A stretch of DNA of 27,538 nucleotides from Hominenteromicrobium gallistercoris (GCA_019119145.1 DWXR01000121.1:1-27538); one strand, 5' to 3'. Counted from the stretch's first letter, positions 7,119 through 14,413 are shown. Program-made: numbers and translations. Notes: generated from the sequence alone by a model not told the origin.

Positions 7119-7862
7119 ATGACCCTTACGGAATTTTTTCACGAAAACCAAAAAGCGGCGATCGCCTTTTCCGGCGGCGTCGATTCGGCCTACCTGCTTT
7201 ACGCGGCCCTGCAGAGCGGCGCGGACGTGCGGGCGTACTACGTGAAGTCCGCCTTCCAGCCGCAGTTCGAGCTGGACGACGCGCGGCGCCTCGCCGAAAC
7301 GCTCTCGGCGGATATGCGCGTGCTCGACGTCGACATCCTCGCCGACGAGACGGTCGCGGCGAACCCGCCCGACCGCTGCTACCACTGCAAGAGGCGCATC
7401 TTTTCGGCGATCGCCTCGGCGGCGGCCGCCGACGGCTACACGCTGCTGCTCGACGGCACGAACGCCTCCGACGACGCGGGCGACCGGCCCGGCATGCGCG
7501 CGCTGCGGGAGCTTTCGGTGCGCTCGCCGCTGCGTGAATGCGGCCTGACGAAGCCGGAGATCCGCTGGCTTTCGCGGGAGGCCGGGCTGTTCACCTGGGA
7601 CAAGCCCGCCTACGCGTGCCTTGCGACGCGCGTCCCCGCCGGCGAGCGGCTGACCGCGGAAAAGCTCGAAAACACCGAGCGCGCCGAGGATTTCCTCTTC
7701 TCCCTCGGCTTTACGGATTTCCGCGTGCGCCTCTTTAACGGCGCCGCGCGGCTGCAGCTTCCGGCGGAACAGCTTCCGCGGCTGCTCGAGCACCGGGCGG
7801 AGATCCTCTCTGAACTCAAAAAAACGTACAGCGCCGTTGTGCTGGACCTGGAGGTGCGATAA
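7119..7862 (+). CDS. larE: LarE, ATP-dependent sulfur transferase for nickel-pincer cofactor
   Basis: The product is 247 residues. The PP-loop SGGVDS (18-23) adenylates the carboxylate of the pyridinium mononucleotide intermediate, after which sulfur is inserted to form the thiocarboxylates that hold nickel. Cys87 and Cys90 (CYHC) and Cys167 (in YACLATR) are all present. Lactobacillus plantarum LarE has only the equivalent of Cys167 and sacrifices it. Enzymes with all three, such as that of Thermotoga maritima, bind a [4Fe-4S] cluster and can act catalytically, so this one should be the cluster type, as suits an anaerobe. The ribosome site is GAAAGGA before the ATG at 7119. The stop overlaps the larB start (TAATG), implying coupled translation. 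Confidence 0.95.
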   Translation: MTLTEFFHENQKAAIAFSGGVDSAYLLYAALQSGADVRAYYVKSAFQPQFELDDARRLAETLSADMRVLDVDILADETVAANPPDRCYHCKRRIFSAIASAAAADGYTLLLDGTNASDDAGDRPGMRALRELSVRSPLRECGLTKPEIRWLSREAGLFTWDKPAYACLATRVPAGERLTAEKLENTERAEDFLFSLGFTDFRVRLFNGAARLQLPAEQLPRLLEHRAEILSELKKTYSAVVLDLEVR

Positions 7863-8626
7863 TGAACAGTGAAATCAAACAGATATTGGAGGCCGTACAG
7901 CGCGGCGAAATGGATGTGGACGACGCGCTGCTGCGCATCAAGACCGAGCCGTTCGAGGACATCGGCTACGCGAAGGTGGATCTGCACCGCAAGGTGCGCC
8001 AGGGCGCGGCCGAGGTGATCTACGGCGCGGGCAAAACGCCGGAGCAGATCATCGGCATCGCGGAGACGATGAAGCGCAGCGGCCAGAACACGATCCTCAT
8101 CACGCGGCTTTCGGCGGAGGCCGCCGAGGCCGTGCAGAAGGCGCACGACCTGCACTACCATGTGGCGGCGCGCGTCGGCATCATCGGCGAAATGCCGGAA
8201 AAGAGCGGCATCGGCAAAATCGTCGTCGCCACCGGCGGCACGAGCGACATCCCGGTTTCCGAGGAGGCCGCGCTGACCGCCGAGGTGCTCGGCAACGAGG
8301 TCGTGCGGCTGTACGACGTCGGCGTCGCCGGCCTGCACCGCCTTCTGGCGCACAAGGAGACGATCATGTCCGCCAGCGTGATCGTCGCGATCGCCGGCAT
8401 GGAGGGCGCGCTCGCCAGCGTGATCGGCGGCCTTGCAGACTGCCCGGTCATCGCCGTGCCGACCAGCGTCGGCTACGGCGCGTCGTTCGGCGGCGTCTCG
8501 GCGCTGCTCTCGATGCTGAATTCCTGCGCGAGCGGCGTCTCGGTCGTGAACATCGACAACGGCTTCGGCGCCGGCTACCTCGCCAGCATGATCAACCACA
8601 TGGACACGCGGCCGGCAAACGGCTGA
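7862..8626 (+). CDS. larB: LarB, nicotinate adenine dinucleotide carboxylase/hydrolase
   Basis: The product is 254 residues, the usual length. LarB carboxylates the pyridinium ring of NaAD and hydrolyses the phosphoanhydride, giving the dicarboxylate mononucleotide that LarE then sulfurises. The N-terminal part is the LarB-specific region; the C-terminal part is PurE/AIR-carboxylase-like, with VVATGGTSDIPVSEEA and the Gly/Ser-rich segment GYGASFGGVSALLSML. It starts at the A of the larE stop (TAATG). It is cytoplasmic. The 37 bases to larC contain only a ribosome site (AAAGGA). Confidence 0.95.
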   Translation: MNSEIKQILEAVQRGEMDVDDALLRIKTEPFEDIGYAKVDLHRKVRQGAAEVIYGAGKTPEQIIGIAETMKRSGQNTILITRLSAEAAEAVQKAHDLHYHVAARVGIIGEMPEKSGIGKIVVATGGTSDIPVSEEAALTAEVLGNEVVRLYDVGVAGLHRLLAHKETIMSASVIVAIAGMEGALASVIGGLADCPVIAVPTSVGYGASFGGVSALLSMLNSCASGVSVVNIDNGFGAGYLASMINHMDTRPANG

Positions 8627-8663
8627 ACCGCGCGCCGCAACTGAAACTGAAAGGAATGAGCCT

Positions 8664-9986
8664 ATGAAAACCCTGTACCTCGACTGCGGCATGGGCGCTG
8701 CCGGCGACATGCTGGCCGCCGCGCTGCTGGAGCTTCTGCCCGACCGGGAAGCGTTCGTCAACGAGCTCAACGGCCTCGGCATTCCGGGCGTGCGCTTTCA
8801 GGCCGACCCCGCCGTGAAGTGCGGAATCACCGGCACGCACATGACCGTCACGGTCAACGGCGCCGAGGAGGAGAGCTTCGACCACCAGCACGGCCATACG
8901 CACGACCATGAGCACACGCACGACCACGAGCACGCGCACGACCATGAGCATGCGCAGGACCACGAGCATGCGCACGACCATGAGCACACGCACGACCATG
9001 AACACGCGCATGAACATGAGCACGCGCATGAACACGGCCACCACCATCACAGCGGGCTGCACGACATCGAGCACATCGTGCGCGGCCACCTGCACCTGCC
9101 GCAGGCCGTGCAGGACGACGTCATGGCCGTATACGGCCTGATCGCCGAGGCCGAAAGCCACGCGCACGGCGTGCCCGTTACGGAGATCCACTTCCACGAG
9201 GTCGGCACGCTGGACGCGGTCGCCGATGTGACCGCCGTCTGTTTGCTGATGCACCGGCTCGCGCCGGACGAAGTGGTCGTCTCCCCCGTCCACGTCGGCA
9301 GCGGTCAGGTGCACTGCGCGCACGGCATTCTGCCCGTGCCCGCCCCGGCGACGGCGTTCATCCTGCTCGGCGTGCCGATCTACGGCGGCAGCGTGCGCGG
9401 CGAGCTCTGCACGCCGACCGGCGCCGCGCTGCTCAAGCACTTCGCGACGCGCTTCGGCGCGATGCCCGCGATGCAGGTCGAATCCATCGGCTACGGCATG
9501 GGCAAAAAGGATTTTGAGGCCGCAAACTGCGTGCGCGCCATGCTCGGCGAAACCGAAAGCCGCGGCGACACGGTGCTCGAGCTTTCCTGCAATGTGGACG
9601 ACATGACCGCTGAAGCGATCGGCTTCGCGATGGAACGCCTCTTTGCGGGCGGCGCGCTCGAGGTCTACACCGTGCCGATCGGCATGAAAAAGTCCCGGCC
9701 GGGCACGCTGCTGCGCGTGATGTGCCGCGAGCCGGACCGCGAAGCGATGCTCGCGCTGCTTTTCCGGCACACGACGACGCTCGGCGTGCGCGAAACCGTG
9801 ACGCGCCGCTACGTGCTCGACCGCAAGCTCGAAACGCTCGAGACGCCCTGCGGCCCGGTCCGCCGCAAGGTTTCCTCCGGCTACGGCGTGCGCCGCGAAA
9901 AGTACGAGTACGACGACCTCGCCCGCATCGCCCGCGAAAAGGACATCAGCCTGCGGGAGGTCACGGCGCTTCTGGAAAACCGCTGA
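8664..9986 (+). CDS. larC: LarC, nickel-pincer cofactor nickel insertase, with a histidine-rich insert
   Basis: The product is 440 residues as one continuous frame; in L. plantarum, LarC is made by frameshifting between larC1 and larC2. LarC is a CTP-dependent cyclometallase that inserts Ni into the pincer. Family motifs seen are DCGMGAAGDML at the N-terminus, EIHFHEVGTLDAVAD in the middle, CTPTGAALL, and IGYGMGKKDFEAANC. Between residues 73 and 129 lies a His-rich region with 29 His in 57 residues, ending in HHHH. LarC proteins often carry a His-rich patch here, but this one is long and regular and probably stores or delivers nickel. It is the last gene of the operon; terminator-like hairpins follow. 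Confidence 0.95.
   Translation: MKTLYLDCGMGAAGDMLAAALLELLPDREAFVNELNGLGIPGVRFQADPAVKCGITGTHMTVTVNGAEEESFDHQHGHTHDHEHTHDHEHAHDHEHAQDHEHAHDHEHTHDHEHAHEHEHAHEHGHHHHSGLHDIEHIVRGHLHLPQAVQDDVMAVYGLIAEAESHAHGVPVTEIHFHEVGTLDAVADVTAVCLLMHRLAPDEVVVSPVHVGSGQVHCAHGILPVPAPATAFILLGVPIYGGSVRGELCTPTGAALLKHFATRFGAMPAMQVESIGYGMGKKDFEAANCVRAMLGETESRGDTVLELSCNVDDMTAEAIGFAMERLFAGGALEVYTVPIGMKKSRPGTLLRVMCREPDREAMLALLFRHTTTLGVRETVTRRYVLDRKLETLETPCGPVRRKVSSGYGVRREKYEYDDLARIAREKDISLREVTALLENR
8898..9041 (+). repeat. Eight tandem 18-bp units encoding [A/T]HDHEH in larC
   Basis: Residues 79-126 of LarC are eight hexapeptide units: six read [A/T]-H-D-H-E-H or a near match (one unit has Gln in place of the first His), and the last two read AHEHEH and AHEHGH. 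At DNA level this is an in-frame 18-bp minisatellite with wobble-position differences (GAC/GAT-type and CAC/CAT changes). Such a repeat can gain or lose units by slippage without a frameshift, so unit number may vary between strains. Confidence 0.9.
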
Positions 9987-10010
9987 TCCGGTTCAAAATT
10001 GCATTTATGA

Positions 10011-10063
10011 AAAAACAGGTGAAGGTGCATCCCCGTATGGGGAAACGCGCCTTCGCCTGTTTT
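10011..10063. terminator. Bidirectional terminator between larC and the convergent membrane-protein gene
   Basis: AAAACAGG-T-GAAGG (ending at 10025) pairs with CCTTC-G-CCTGTTTT (10050-10063), with an inner CCCC/GGGG hairpin. It has four T residues on the + strand and six on the minus strand, so it can serve both larC and the leftward gene. Confidence 0.75.
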
Positions 10064-10079
10064 GCTATCCGTTTTGCAA

Positions 10080-10114
10080 AGCCGTGCCGCGGGGAAATTC
10101 CCGCAGGCGCGGCT
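10080..10114 (-). terminator. Second GC-rich hairpin 3' of the leftward membrane-protein gene
   Basis: GCCGTGCC (10081-10088) pairs with GGCGCGGC (10106-10113, one wobble) around an inner GCGGG/CCCGC stem. The T-tract is short (TTT toward the minus strand, TTTT on the + strand), so it is a weaker terminator than the hairpin at 10011-10063. Confidence 0.45.
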
Positions 10115-10131
10115 GTTTTGCTGCGGTATGG

Positions 10132-11697
10132 TCAGCCGTCCGCGTTCTGCGGCGCCCTGTCTGCGAGCGCCTGCCGCGCACGATGCTCGGCCAGATTGAA
10201 GCTGAAGAAGCCGCCGTCCTCGTGGTAGAGCGCATAGTCGTCGAGGAAGCGCCGCGCATTCGAGCGCGTCACGTGGTCTGCGTTCGGGTCGTTCTCGAGC
10301 CGCACCGCGTCGGGTACCGCGCTCGCGCCGAGCTGCTCGAAATAGGCGCGGTCCAGCGTCCAGCCGGCGCCGCTGCACACGCGGTCGGCATTGAACCGGG
10401 ACACGATCGACGGCGCGTTGGAAAACGCCAGAATGCCGAACATCGCGATGCACACGGCGAGCGCGGCGGGCACAAACCGCACGCGGCGCGAGATCATGCG
10501 GGCGAGCAGCAGGATGAACACCAGCGCGACGGTCAGCATGAACCACAGCGTGTACACGCGGGGCAGCGTCAGGCCGAACGCGTCGACGTAGAGCAGCATC
10601 TTCGAAACGGCCGTCGCGGTGAGGATCAGCGAAGCCGCGCAGAACAGGCCGATACAGATGCGCAGGGCCGCGTTTTTCCCCGTGCGCTTCGCAAAGAGAA
10701 AGAGCAGATACGCGACGCCGCCGTTCAGCACGAGGACCGCGCAGAGCTCAAAGAAGCCCTGCCGCGCGTACTCGGCATAGCTGAAATCCGGCGGGAGCAC
10801 GCCGGAAAACGCCGAGGTAAAATACGAAAACTGCACGACAAAAAACAGCAGGTAGACGAGCAGCAGCGGCACGCACGCCGCAACGACGACCGTGCGCGGC
10901 AGAATCTGCGCCGCCTTGCGGGAGCGCGCACAGCTTTCGGCCTGCATGCCCGCGCAGGCGCCGCGGCTGCCGGAGCTCCACAGGCCGAAAATGTACATGG
11001 CGACCGGAACCGCCATCACGATATAGACAAGCTGCTCGAAGAAGCTGACCTGCGGCAGGTCGAACGAAAACAGCCCGTCCAGAAGCGCGCGGAAGCCGCC
11101 GTCAAACGAGAGCAGCGAGACGACGACCGCCGTCGGGAACGCGGAGAGCACGAGCCCGAGCAGCACAAGGCCGACCGTCCGCACCGCGCGCCGATTTCCT
11201 TTTGCCCTGCGGTCGGCCGGGGCGGTGAACAGCGCCGGGAACAGCGCGCCGAACGAGGCAAACGGCATCGCAAAGACCGCCTTGAGCAGGTCCAGGTCAA
11301 AAAAGCGGCCGGGGCGCCGTTCTATGCGCGTATCCATCGATTTGAAGACAAAATACGTGTAGCTGAGCTGGCAGAACACCGCCGTGAAAAAGGTCAGCCA
11401 GCCGCTCGGGATCCGGACGAAAACGAGCGAGAACAGGCCGGTGAGCACGCCCGCCGCGACCGCGGCCGCATTCGGCCGGATTTTGGCGTGCGCCATGTAC
11501 GCCGCCGAAACGGCGAGCAGCAGGAAAACGAACAGCGTGCGGCCGAGCCCAGCCGCGGAAAACAGAAACGCGCGGATGTAGAAATAGCCGAGCAGCAGCA
11601 CGGCGAGCGCGAGCAGCTTCTGCGCCAGCGTGTACCGCCGCTTCTCCGGAATTACCGGCTGCGGCGCGGGCTGCACATAGGGCAGGCTGTTATTCAT
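10132..11697 (-). CDS. Polytopic membrane protein of the DUF4153/DUF4173 type
   Basis: The product is 521 residues with about ten to twelve hydrophobic helices through residue ~430, then a soluble tail (about 440-521). The region FVVQFSYFTSAFSG followed by YAEYARQGFFELCAV resembles the conserved core of DUF4153/DUF4173 proteins, whose function is unknown. The start at 11697 (MNNSLPYV) is preferred because AAAGGAGAGG precedes it; an upstream in-frame start would lie inside the regulator gene. It overlaps the end of the XRE regulator gene by 8 bases and is probably co-transcribed with it and with the DUF2975 gene. The soluble tail, with its repeated acidic and aromatic residues, is not recognised. 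Confidence 0.75.
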   Translation of the reverse strand: MNNSLPYVQPAPQPVIPEKRRYTLAQKLLALAVLLLGYFYIRAFLFSAAGLGRTLFVFLLLAVSAAYMAHAKIRPNAAAVAAGVLTGLFSLVFVRIPSGWLTFFTAVFCQLSYTYFVFKSMDTRIERRPGRFFDLDLLKAVFAMPFASFGALFPALFTAPADRRAKGNRRAVRTVGLVLLGLVLSAFPTAVVVSLLSFDGGFRALLDGLFSFDLPQVSFFEQLVYIVMAVPVAMYIFGLWSSGSRGACAGMQAESCARSRKAAQILPRTVVVAACVPLLLVYLLFFVVQFSYFTSAFSGVLPPDFSYAEYARQGFFELCAVLVLNGGVAYLLFLFAKRTGKNAALRICIGLFCAASLILTATAVSKMLLYVDAFGLTLPRVYTLWFMLTVALVFILLLARMISRRVRFVPAALAVCIAMFGILAFSNAPSIVSRFNADRVCSGAGWTLDRAYFEQLGASAVPDAVRLENDPNADHVTRSNARRFLDDYALYHEDGGFFSFNLAEHRARQALADRAPQNADG

Positions 11698-11917
11698 GCG
11701 GATCCTCTCCTTTCCCGTCGTCGCGGAACTCAAGGATGTCCTCCACCCTGCAGTCCAGCGCTTTGCAGATCGCGTCGAGCGTGGAAAAGCGGATGGCCTT
11801 CGCCTTGTTGTTCTTCAAAATCGAGAGGTTGGCCAGCGTGATGCCCACACGCTCGGAAAGCTCGTTGAGCGACATCTTCCGCCGCGCCATCATCACGTCG
11901 AGATTCACTACGATCAC
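11690..11917 (-). CDS. Small XRE-family transcriptional regulator (YozG-like)
   Basis: The product is 75 residues and almost entirely one Cro/CI-type helix-turn-helix domain: SLNELSERVGITLANLSILK contains the two DNA-contacting helices, followed by IRFSTLDAICKALDCRVEDIL, the typical XRE ending. The start is GTG at 11917 after a strong GAGGAGGG site; it begins MIVVNLDVMMA, normal for YozG-like proteins. It sits 12 bases after a DUF2975 gene, and the DUF2975 + YozG pairing recurs in Firmicutes (yoaS-yozG in Bacillus subtilis). It probably regulates its own operon. Confidence 0.9.
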   Translation of the reverse strand: MIVVNLDVMMARRKMSLNELSERVGITLANLSILKNNKAKAIRFSTLDAICKALDCRVEDILEFRDDGKGEDPHE

Positions 11918-11929
11918 GGCACACCCTCC

Positions 11930-12382
11930 TCATATCGTAAAGTCATTTTCCGCCTTGACCTCCGCGGCCCTTGCGATCACGTTCTTCACGACGCGCAGGA
12001 TCACGCCCATGAACAGCGCCGCAAAGGCGATGAAGGCCGCAAAGCGGAAGTAGACGGTCAGCGCCGCGAAGACGGCGCACTCCGCGAGGCAGCAGTACGA
12101 GACGAGCCGGAGGTTGCCGACCGCCTTCTGGGCGAAGATCTCATCCCGCTGCACCTTGCGCAACAGCGCCAGCAGCGCGAGCGCCGCCGCATACGCGGGG
12201 ACAAGCGCGATGTAGAGCAGCACCGTGATCGCCGTGCGGTCCAGCTCCGGGCGCTCCGTCATCGCGAGATACCAGCCGACAATCGACGGCAGCGTGCAGG
12301 TCAGCACGACGAGCAGCGCGAGCGCCGCGCCGGTAAAAATCAATGAAAGAATGGTGGACACTTTTTCGGATATTCTAAACAC
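11930..12382 (-). CDS. DUF2975-domain membrane protein
   Basis: The product is 150 residues with four hydrophobic helices (about residues 12-38, 52-78, 92-112 and 114-134) and the basic/acidic segment LRKVQRDEIFAQKAV between the second and third, which is characteristic of DUF2975. The start is GTG at 12382 behind AGAGGGAG. The function of the family is not known. It is frequently encoded next to a small YozG-type regulator, as here, suggesting that the pair acts together, for example with the membrane protein modulating the regulator; that is inference. It is the first gene of a three-gene leftward operon with a strong promoter. Confidence 0.85.
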   Translation of the reverse strand: MFRISEKVSTILSLIFTGAALALLVVLTCTLPSIVGWYLAMTERPELDRTAITVLLYIALVPAYAAALALLALLRKVQRDEIFAQKAVGNLRLVSYCCLAECAVFAALTVYFRFAAFIAFAALFMGVILRVVKNVIARAAEVKAENDFTI

Positions 12383-12414
12383 GGAATCTCCCTCTTTCCT
12401 GTTTCGTTACGGAC

Positions 12415-12443
12415 AGCATACCACCGCTTCCATTGTATGTCAA
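12415..12443 (-). promoter_or_regulatory. Sigma-A-type promoter of the DUF2975 operon
   Basis: On the minus strand TTGACA (12438-12443), a 17-bp spacer and TATGCT (12415-12420). Transcription should start only about 25 bases before the GTG at 12382. The upstream region (12444-12490) is AT-rich with A-tracts, resembling an UP element. Confidence 0.8.
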
Positions 12444-12596
12444 TATGTTTTTATTGTTTTTCGATAATTTTATTTTGTTTTGCGGTAAATTCAGATTCCC
12501 CGCTGCGCAGTTTCCTCGCACCCGCCCCGCGGGACCGGCGCTGCCGACAGCCGCGCCGGATACAGATTCACCCGAAAATGTCTGCCGGGCTGCACC

Positions 12597-12634
12597 AAAA
12601 AAACAGGGGCTCCCGGCTGACCGGGAACCCCTGC
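12597..12634 (-). terminator. Intrinsic terminator of spoIVB
   Basis: On the minus strand CAGGGGTTCCCGG pairs with CCGGGAGCCCCTG (one wobble) around TCAG, followed by seven T residues. It starts directly after the spoIVB stop codon. Confidence 0.9.
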
Positions 12635-12636
12635 CG

Positions 12637-13764
12637 TCACGCGGCCTGCTCCAGCATGGTTTCTGCGAAAATGCCGTAGCCGCGCGTCGGGTCATCCACA
12701 AAAACATGCGTCACCGCACCGGCGAGCTTGCCGTCCTGCAGGATCGGACAGCCGCTCATGCCCTGTACGATGCCGCCTGTTTCTGCGAGCAGCGCGGGAT
12801 CCGTCACGCGGACGACCAGCGTCTTCGTCTCCTGATGCGCGTCCGTGCTCACGCGCTCGATCTCCGCGTCGAAAAGCTGCACGCCGTCTTCATCGATCGT
12901 CGTGGCGATCTGCACCGGCCCGGTGTGCACGGCCTCGCGGTCAAGCACCTCGACCGTCCGGCCGCTGTGCTGCGCTTTCAGCGTGCCGTAAATGCCGAGC
13001 TCGGTGTTCTGCGAAAGCGTGCCGAGGCTGTCGCTGCCGGTGAAGTACCCGCGCAGGCGGCCCGGCTCCCCGGCCCGGCCGGGTTCGATACCGCAGATCG
13101 CGATCTCCGCCGGCTCGCCGCTTCGGATCGCGAGCACGTCCTTCGTGTCGGAGTCGCAGATCCCGTGGCCGAGCGCCGCAAACGCCGAACCGTCCGCGCT
13201 GTAAAACGTCACGGTGCCGATGCCCGCGGCGCTGTCCCGGATCCACATGCCCGCCTTGTACACGCCGCCCGCCATCACCGGCGTCAGCGTCGTGTCGTAC
13301 GTCGTGTCGCCGCGCCGGAGCGTCAGCGCCACCGCTTCGCCGGAGGAGAGCACCTCGGCGAGCGCCGCATTCGTCTCGACCGGCGCGCCGTTTGCGGCAA
13401 GCACGTAGTCGCCCGCCTCGATGCCCGCGTCTTTTGCCGGGCAGCACACCGCGTCATCCGCATAAATATCGGAGAGCGCGGCTACAATAACACCGTCGGA
13501 AAACAGCTTGATGCCGAATACATCGCCGCCAAGCTGCACTGTCCGGCTCTGCGCCGGCGACGCCGTGCCGCCGAAAACCGACGCCGCGCGCACGTTCTCC
13601 GGACCGTCTTCCTGCGTGAGATACAGATCGAAGACGCCGCAGACCGTGAGCATCAGCACGGCCGTCGTGCCGACCGCCGCCGCAAAGGTGCGGATGCTCT
13701 CCGCCGCCGAGACGGCGCGGCGCTTTTTCCGCACGCCGTTTTGCGATTCACTTTCATTTTGCAA
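12637..13764 (-). CDS. spoIVB: SpoIVB, sporulation serine peptidase
   Basis: The product is 375 residues. After a basic N-terminus comes one membrane anchor (about 26-48), then a PDZ domain (about 75-155) and the S55 peptidase domain. His200 (ALGHG), Asp322 (TDPALL) and Ser337 (GMSGCP) fall where the His/Asp/Ser triad lies in B. subtilis SpoIVB; Asp and Ser keep exactly the same 15-residue spacing. SpoIVB crosses the inner forespore membrane and triggers pro-sigma-K processing in the mother cell. No in-frame ATG is found near the start; TTG at 13764 follows AAGGAAGGGG and is the best choice, with GTG eleven codons in as an alternative. It is normally followed by spo0A, but here a terminator and unrelated genes follow. 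Confidence 0.92.
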   Translation of the reverse strand: MQNESESQNGVRKKRRAVSAAESIRTFAAAVGTTAVLMLTVCGVFDLYLTQEDGPENVRAASVFGGTASPAQSRTVQLGGDVFGIKLFSDGVIVAALSDIYADDAVCCPAKDAGIEAGDYVLAANGAPVETNAALAEVLSSGEAVALTLRRGDTTYDTTLTPVMAGGVYKAGMWIRDSAAGIGTVTFYSADGSAFAALGHGICDSDTKDVLAIRSGEPAEIAICGIEPGRAGEPGRLRGYFTGSDSLGTLSQNTELGIYGTLKAQHSGRTVEVLDREAVHTGPVQIATTIDEDGVQLFDAEIERVSTDAHQETKTLVVRVTDPALLAETGGIVQGMSGCPILQDGKLAGAVTHVFVDDPTRGYGIFAETMLEQAA

Positions 13765-14255
13765 AGCGTTTTCATCCCCTTCCTTTTTTCGGAAAAGCTG
13801 CGCGCTTTCCCGTGTCCTTATCGTTCCACGGGCGATGAAAAGTATTTGCGGAAATTAAAAACACCTCTGCACAACGGATACAGATCCGGATGCGCAAAGG
13901 CGATTGCTTTTGGTCTGCCGCACTGCCGGTTTGCAACGCCGGCAGAGGACAGTATTAAAAATAGGGGGTAAGTTTCAAATCGGAATCCGCCCGTTTCCGG
14001 GCGGCTGGCATTCCGGTTCGTAGAAAAAAAGGAAATGAAGGAAGTAAATGAAAGTGTGTCAGGTGCTTTCTCCTGAGCACGGTTACAGTATATAAGGGCA
14101 ATGTGAAAAGAGCATTTCATTTTCGTGAAAATTATCAGAAGTTTTTTTGAAGCGGATATGAACGCCGAAATCGCCGCTTTTCGGCCCGGCTCTGCGCCGC
14201 CCGGCGCGGCCCCGCGCCCGCCGCCGGGGGTGCGAAAATAAATGTCGGAATTCGA
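13765..14255. other. Roughly 490-bp intergenic region between spoIVB and the cold-shock gene
   Basis: No convincing gene is seen. The region should contain the spoIVB promoter (probably forespore-specific), but I could not fix its boxes. It holds three inverted repeats. CTGCCGG/CCGGCAG lies at 13923-13945. A strong bipartite hairpin at 13981-14015 pairs CGGAAT with ATTCCG outside and CCGCCCG with CGGGCGG inside. GTGCT/AGCAC lies near 14062-14079. A very GC-rich run follows at 14190-14232. An unannotated small RNA is possible. Confidence 0.5.
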
Positions 14256-14284
14256 TTGACTTTTCCGAGGAAAGCTGTTATACT
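14256..14284 (+). promoter_or_regulatory. Sigma-A-type promoter of the cold-shock gene
   Basis: TTGACT (14256-14261), a 17-bp spacer and TATACT (14279-14284). The predicted start near 14291 gives a leader of about 120 nt, as is usual for cold-shock mRNAs. Confidence 0.85.
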
Positions 14285-14315
14285 TTGATAAGTGTAATAA
14301 ACAAAAACAATGTCT

Positions 14316-14368
14316 CACAGTTTTTTGTAAGTCATGTTTGCAGTGGTTTACAGAAGCTGTGTTTTTTT
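14316..14368 (+). promoter_or_regulatory. Hairpin with seven T residues in the cold-shock leader
   Basis: CACAG (14316-14320) can pair with CTGTG (14357-14361), and inside it TGTAA (14326-14330) with TTACA (14348-14352). Seven T residues follow directly. The stem is weak, so it could be a temperature-dependent attenuator or simply the structured leader that such mRNAs use to change fold in the cold. Confidence 0.4.
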
Positions 14369-14413
14369 GTATGGCGTTTACGAGCACGAGTTAATTTAAT
14401 GGAGGTACCAGCA

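Noticed and set aside
8898..9041. Tandem 18-bp units as a CRISPR or regulatory repeat
   Set aside because: There are no spacers; the units are in frame and encode His-rich hexapeptides in LarC.
13765..13860. A sigma-G or sigma-F promoter for spoIVB
   Set aside because: Expected biologically, but no pair of boxes with acceptable sequence and spacing could be fixed by eye.
14031..14098. Two tiny frames (about 13 and 15 codons) near 14033 and 14048 that follow GGAA-type sites
   Set aside because: Too short to support, overlapping each other and a small hairpin; no sign of a leader-peptide role.
13818..14387. A 189-codon minus-strand frame spanning the spoIVB-csp intergenic region
   Set aside because: It overlaps the cold-shock promoter and leader, lacks a ribosome site and has no family features.
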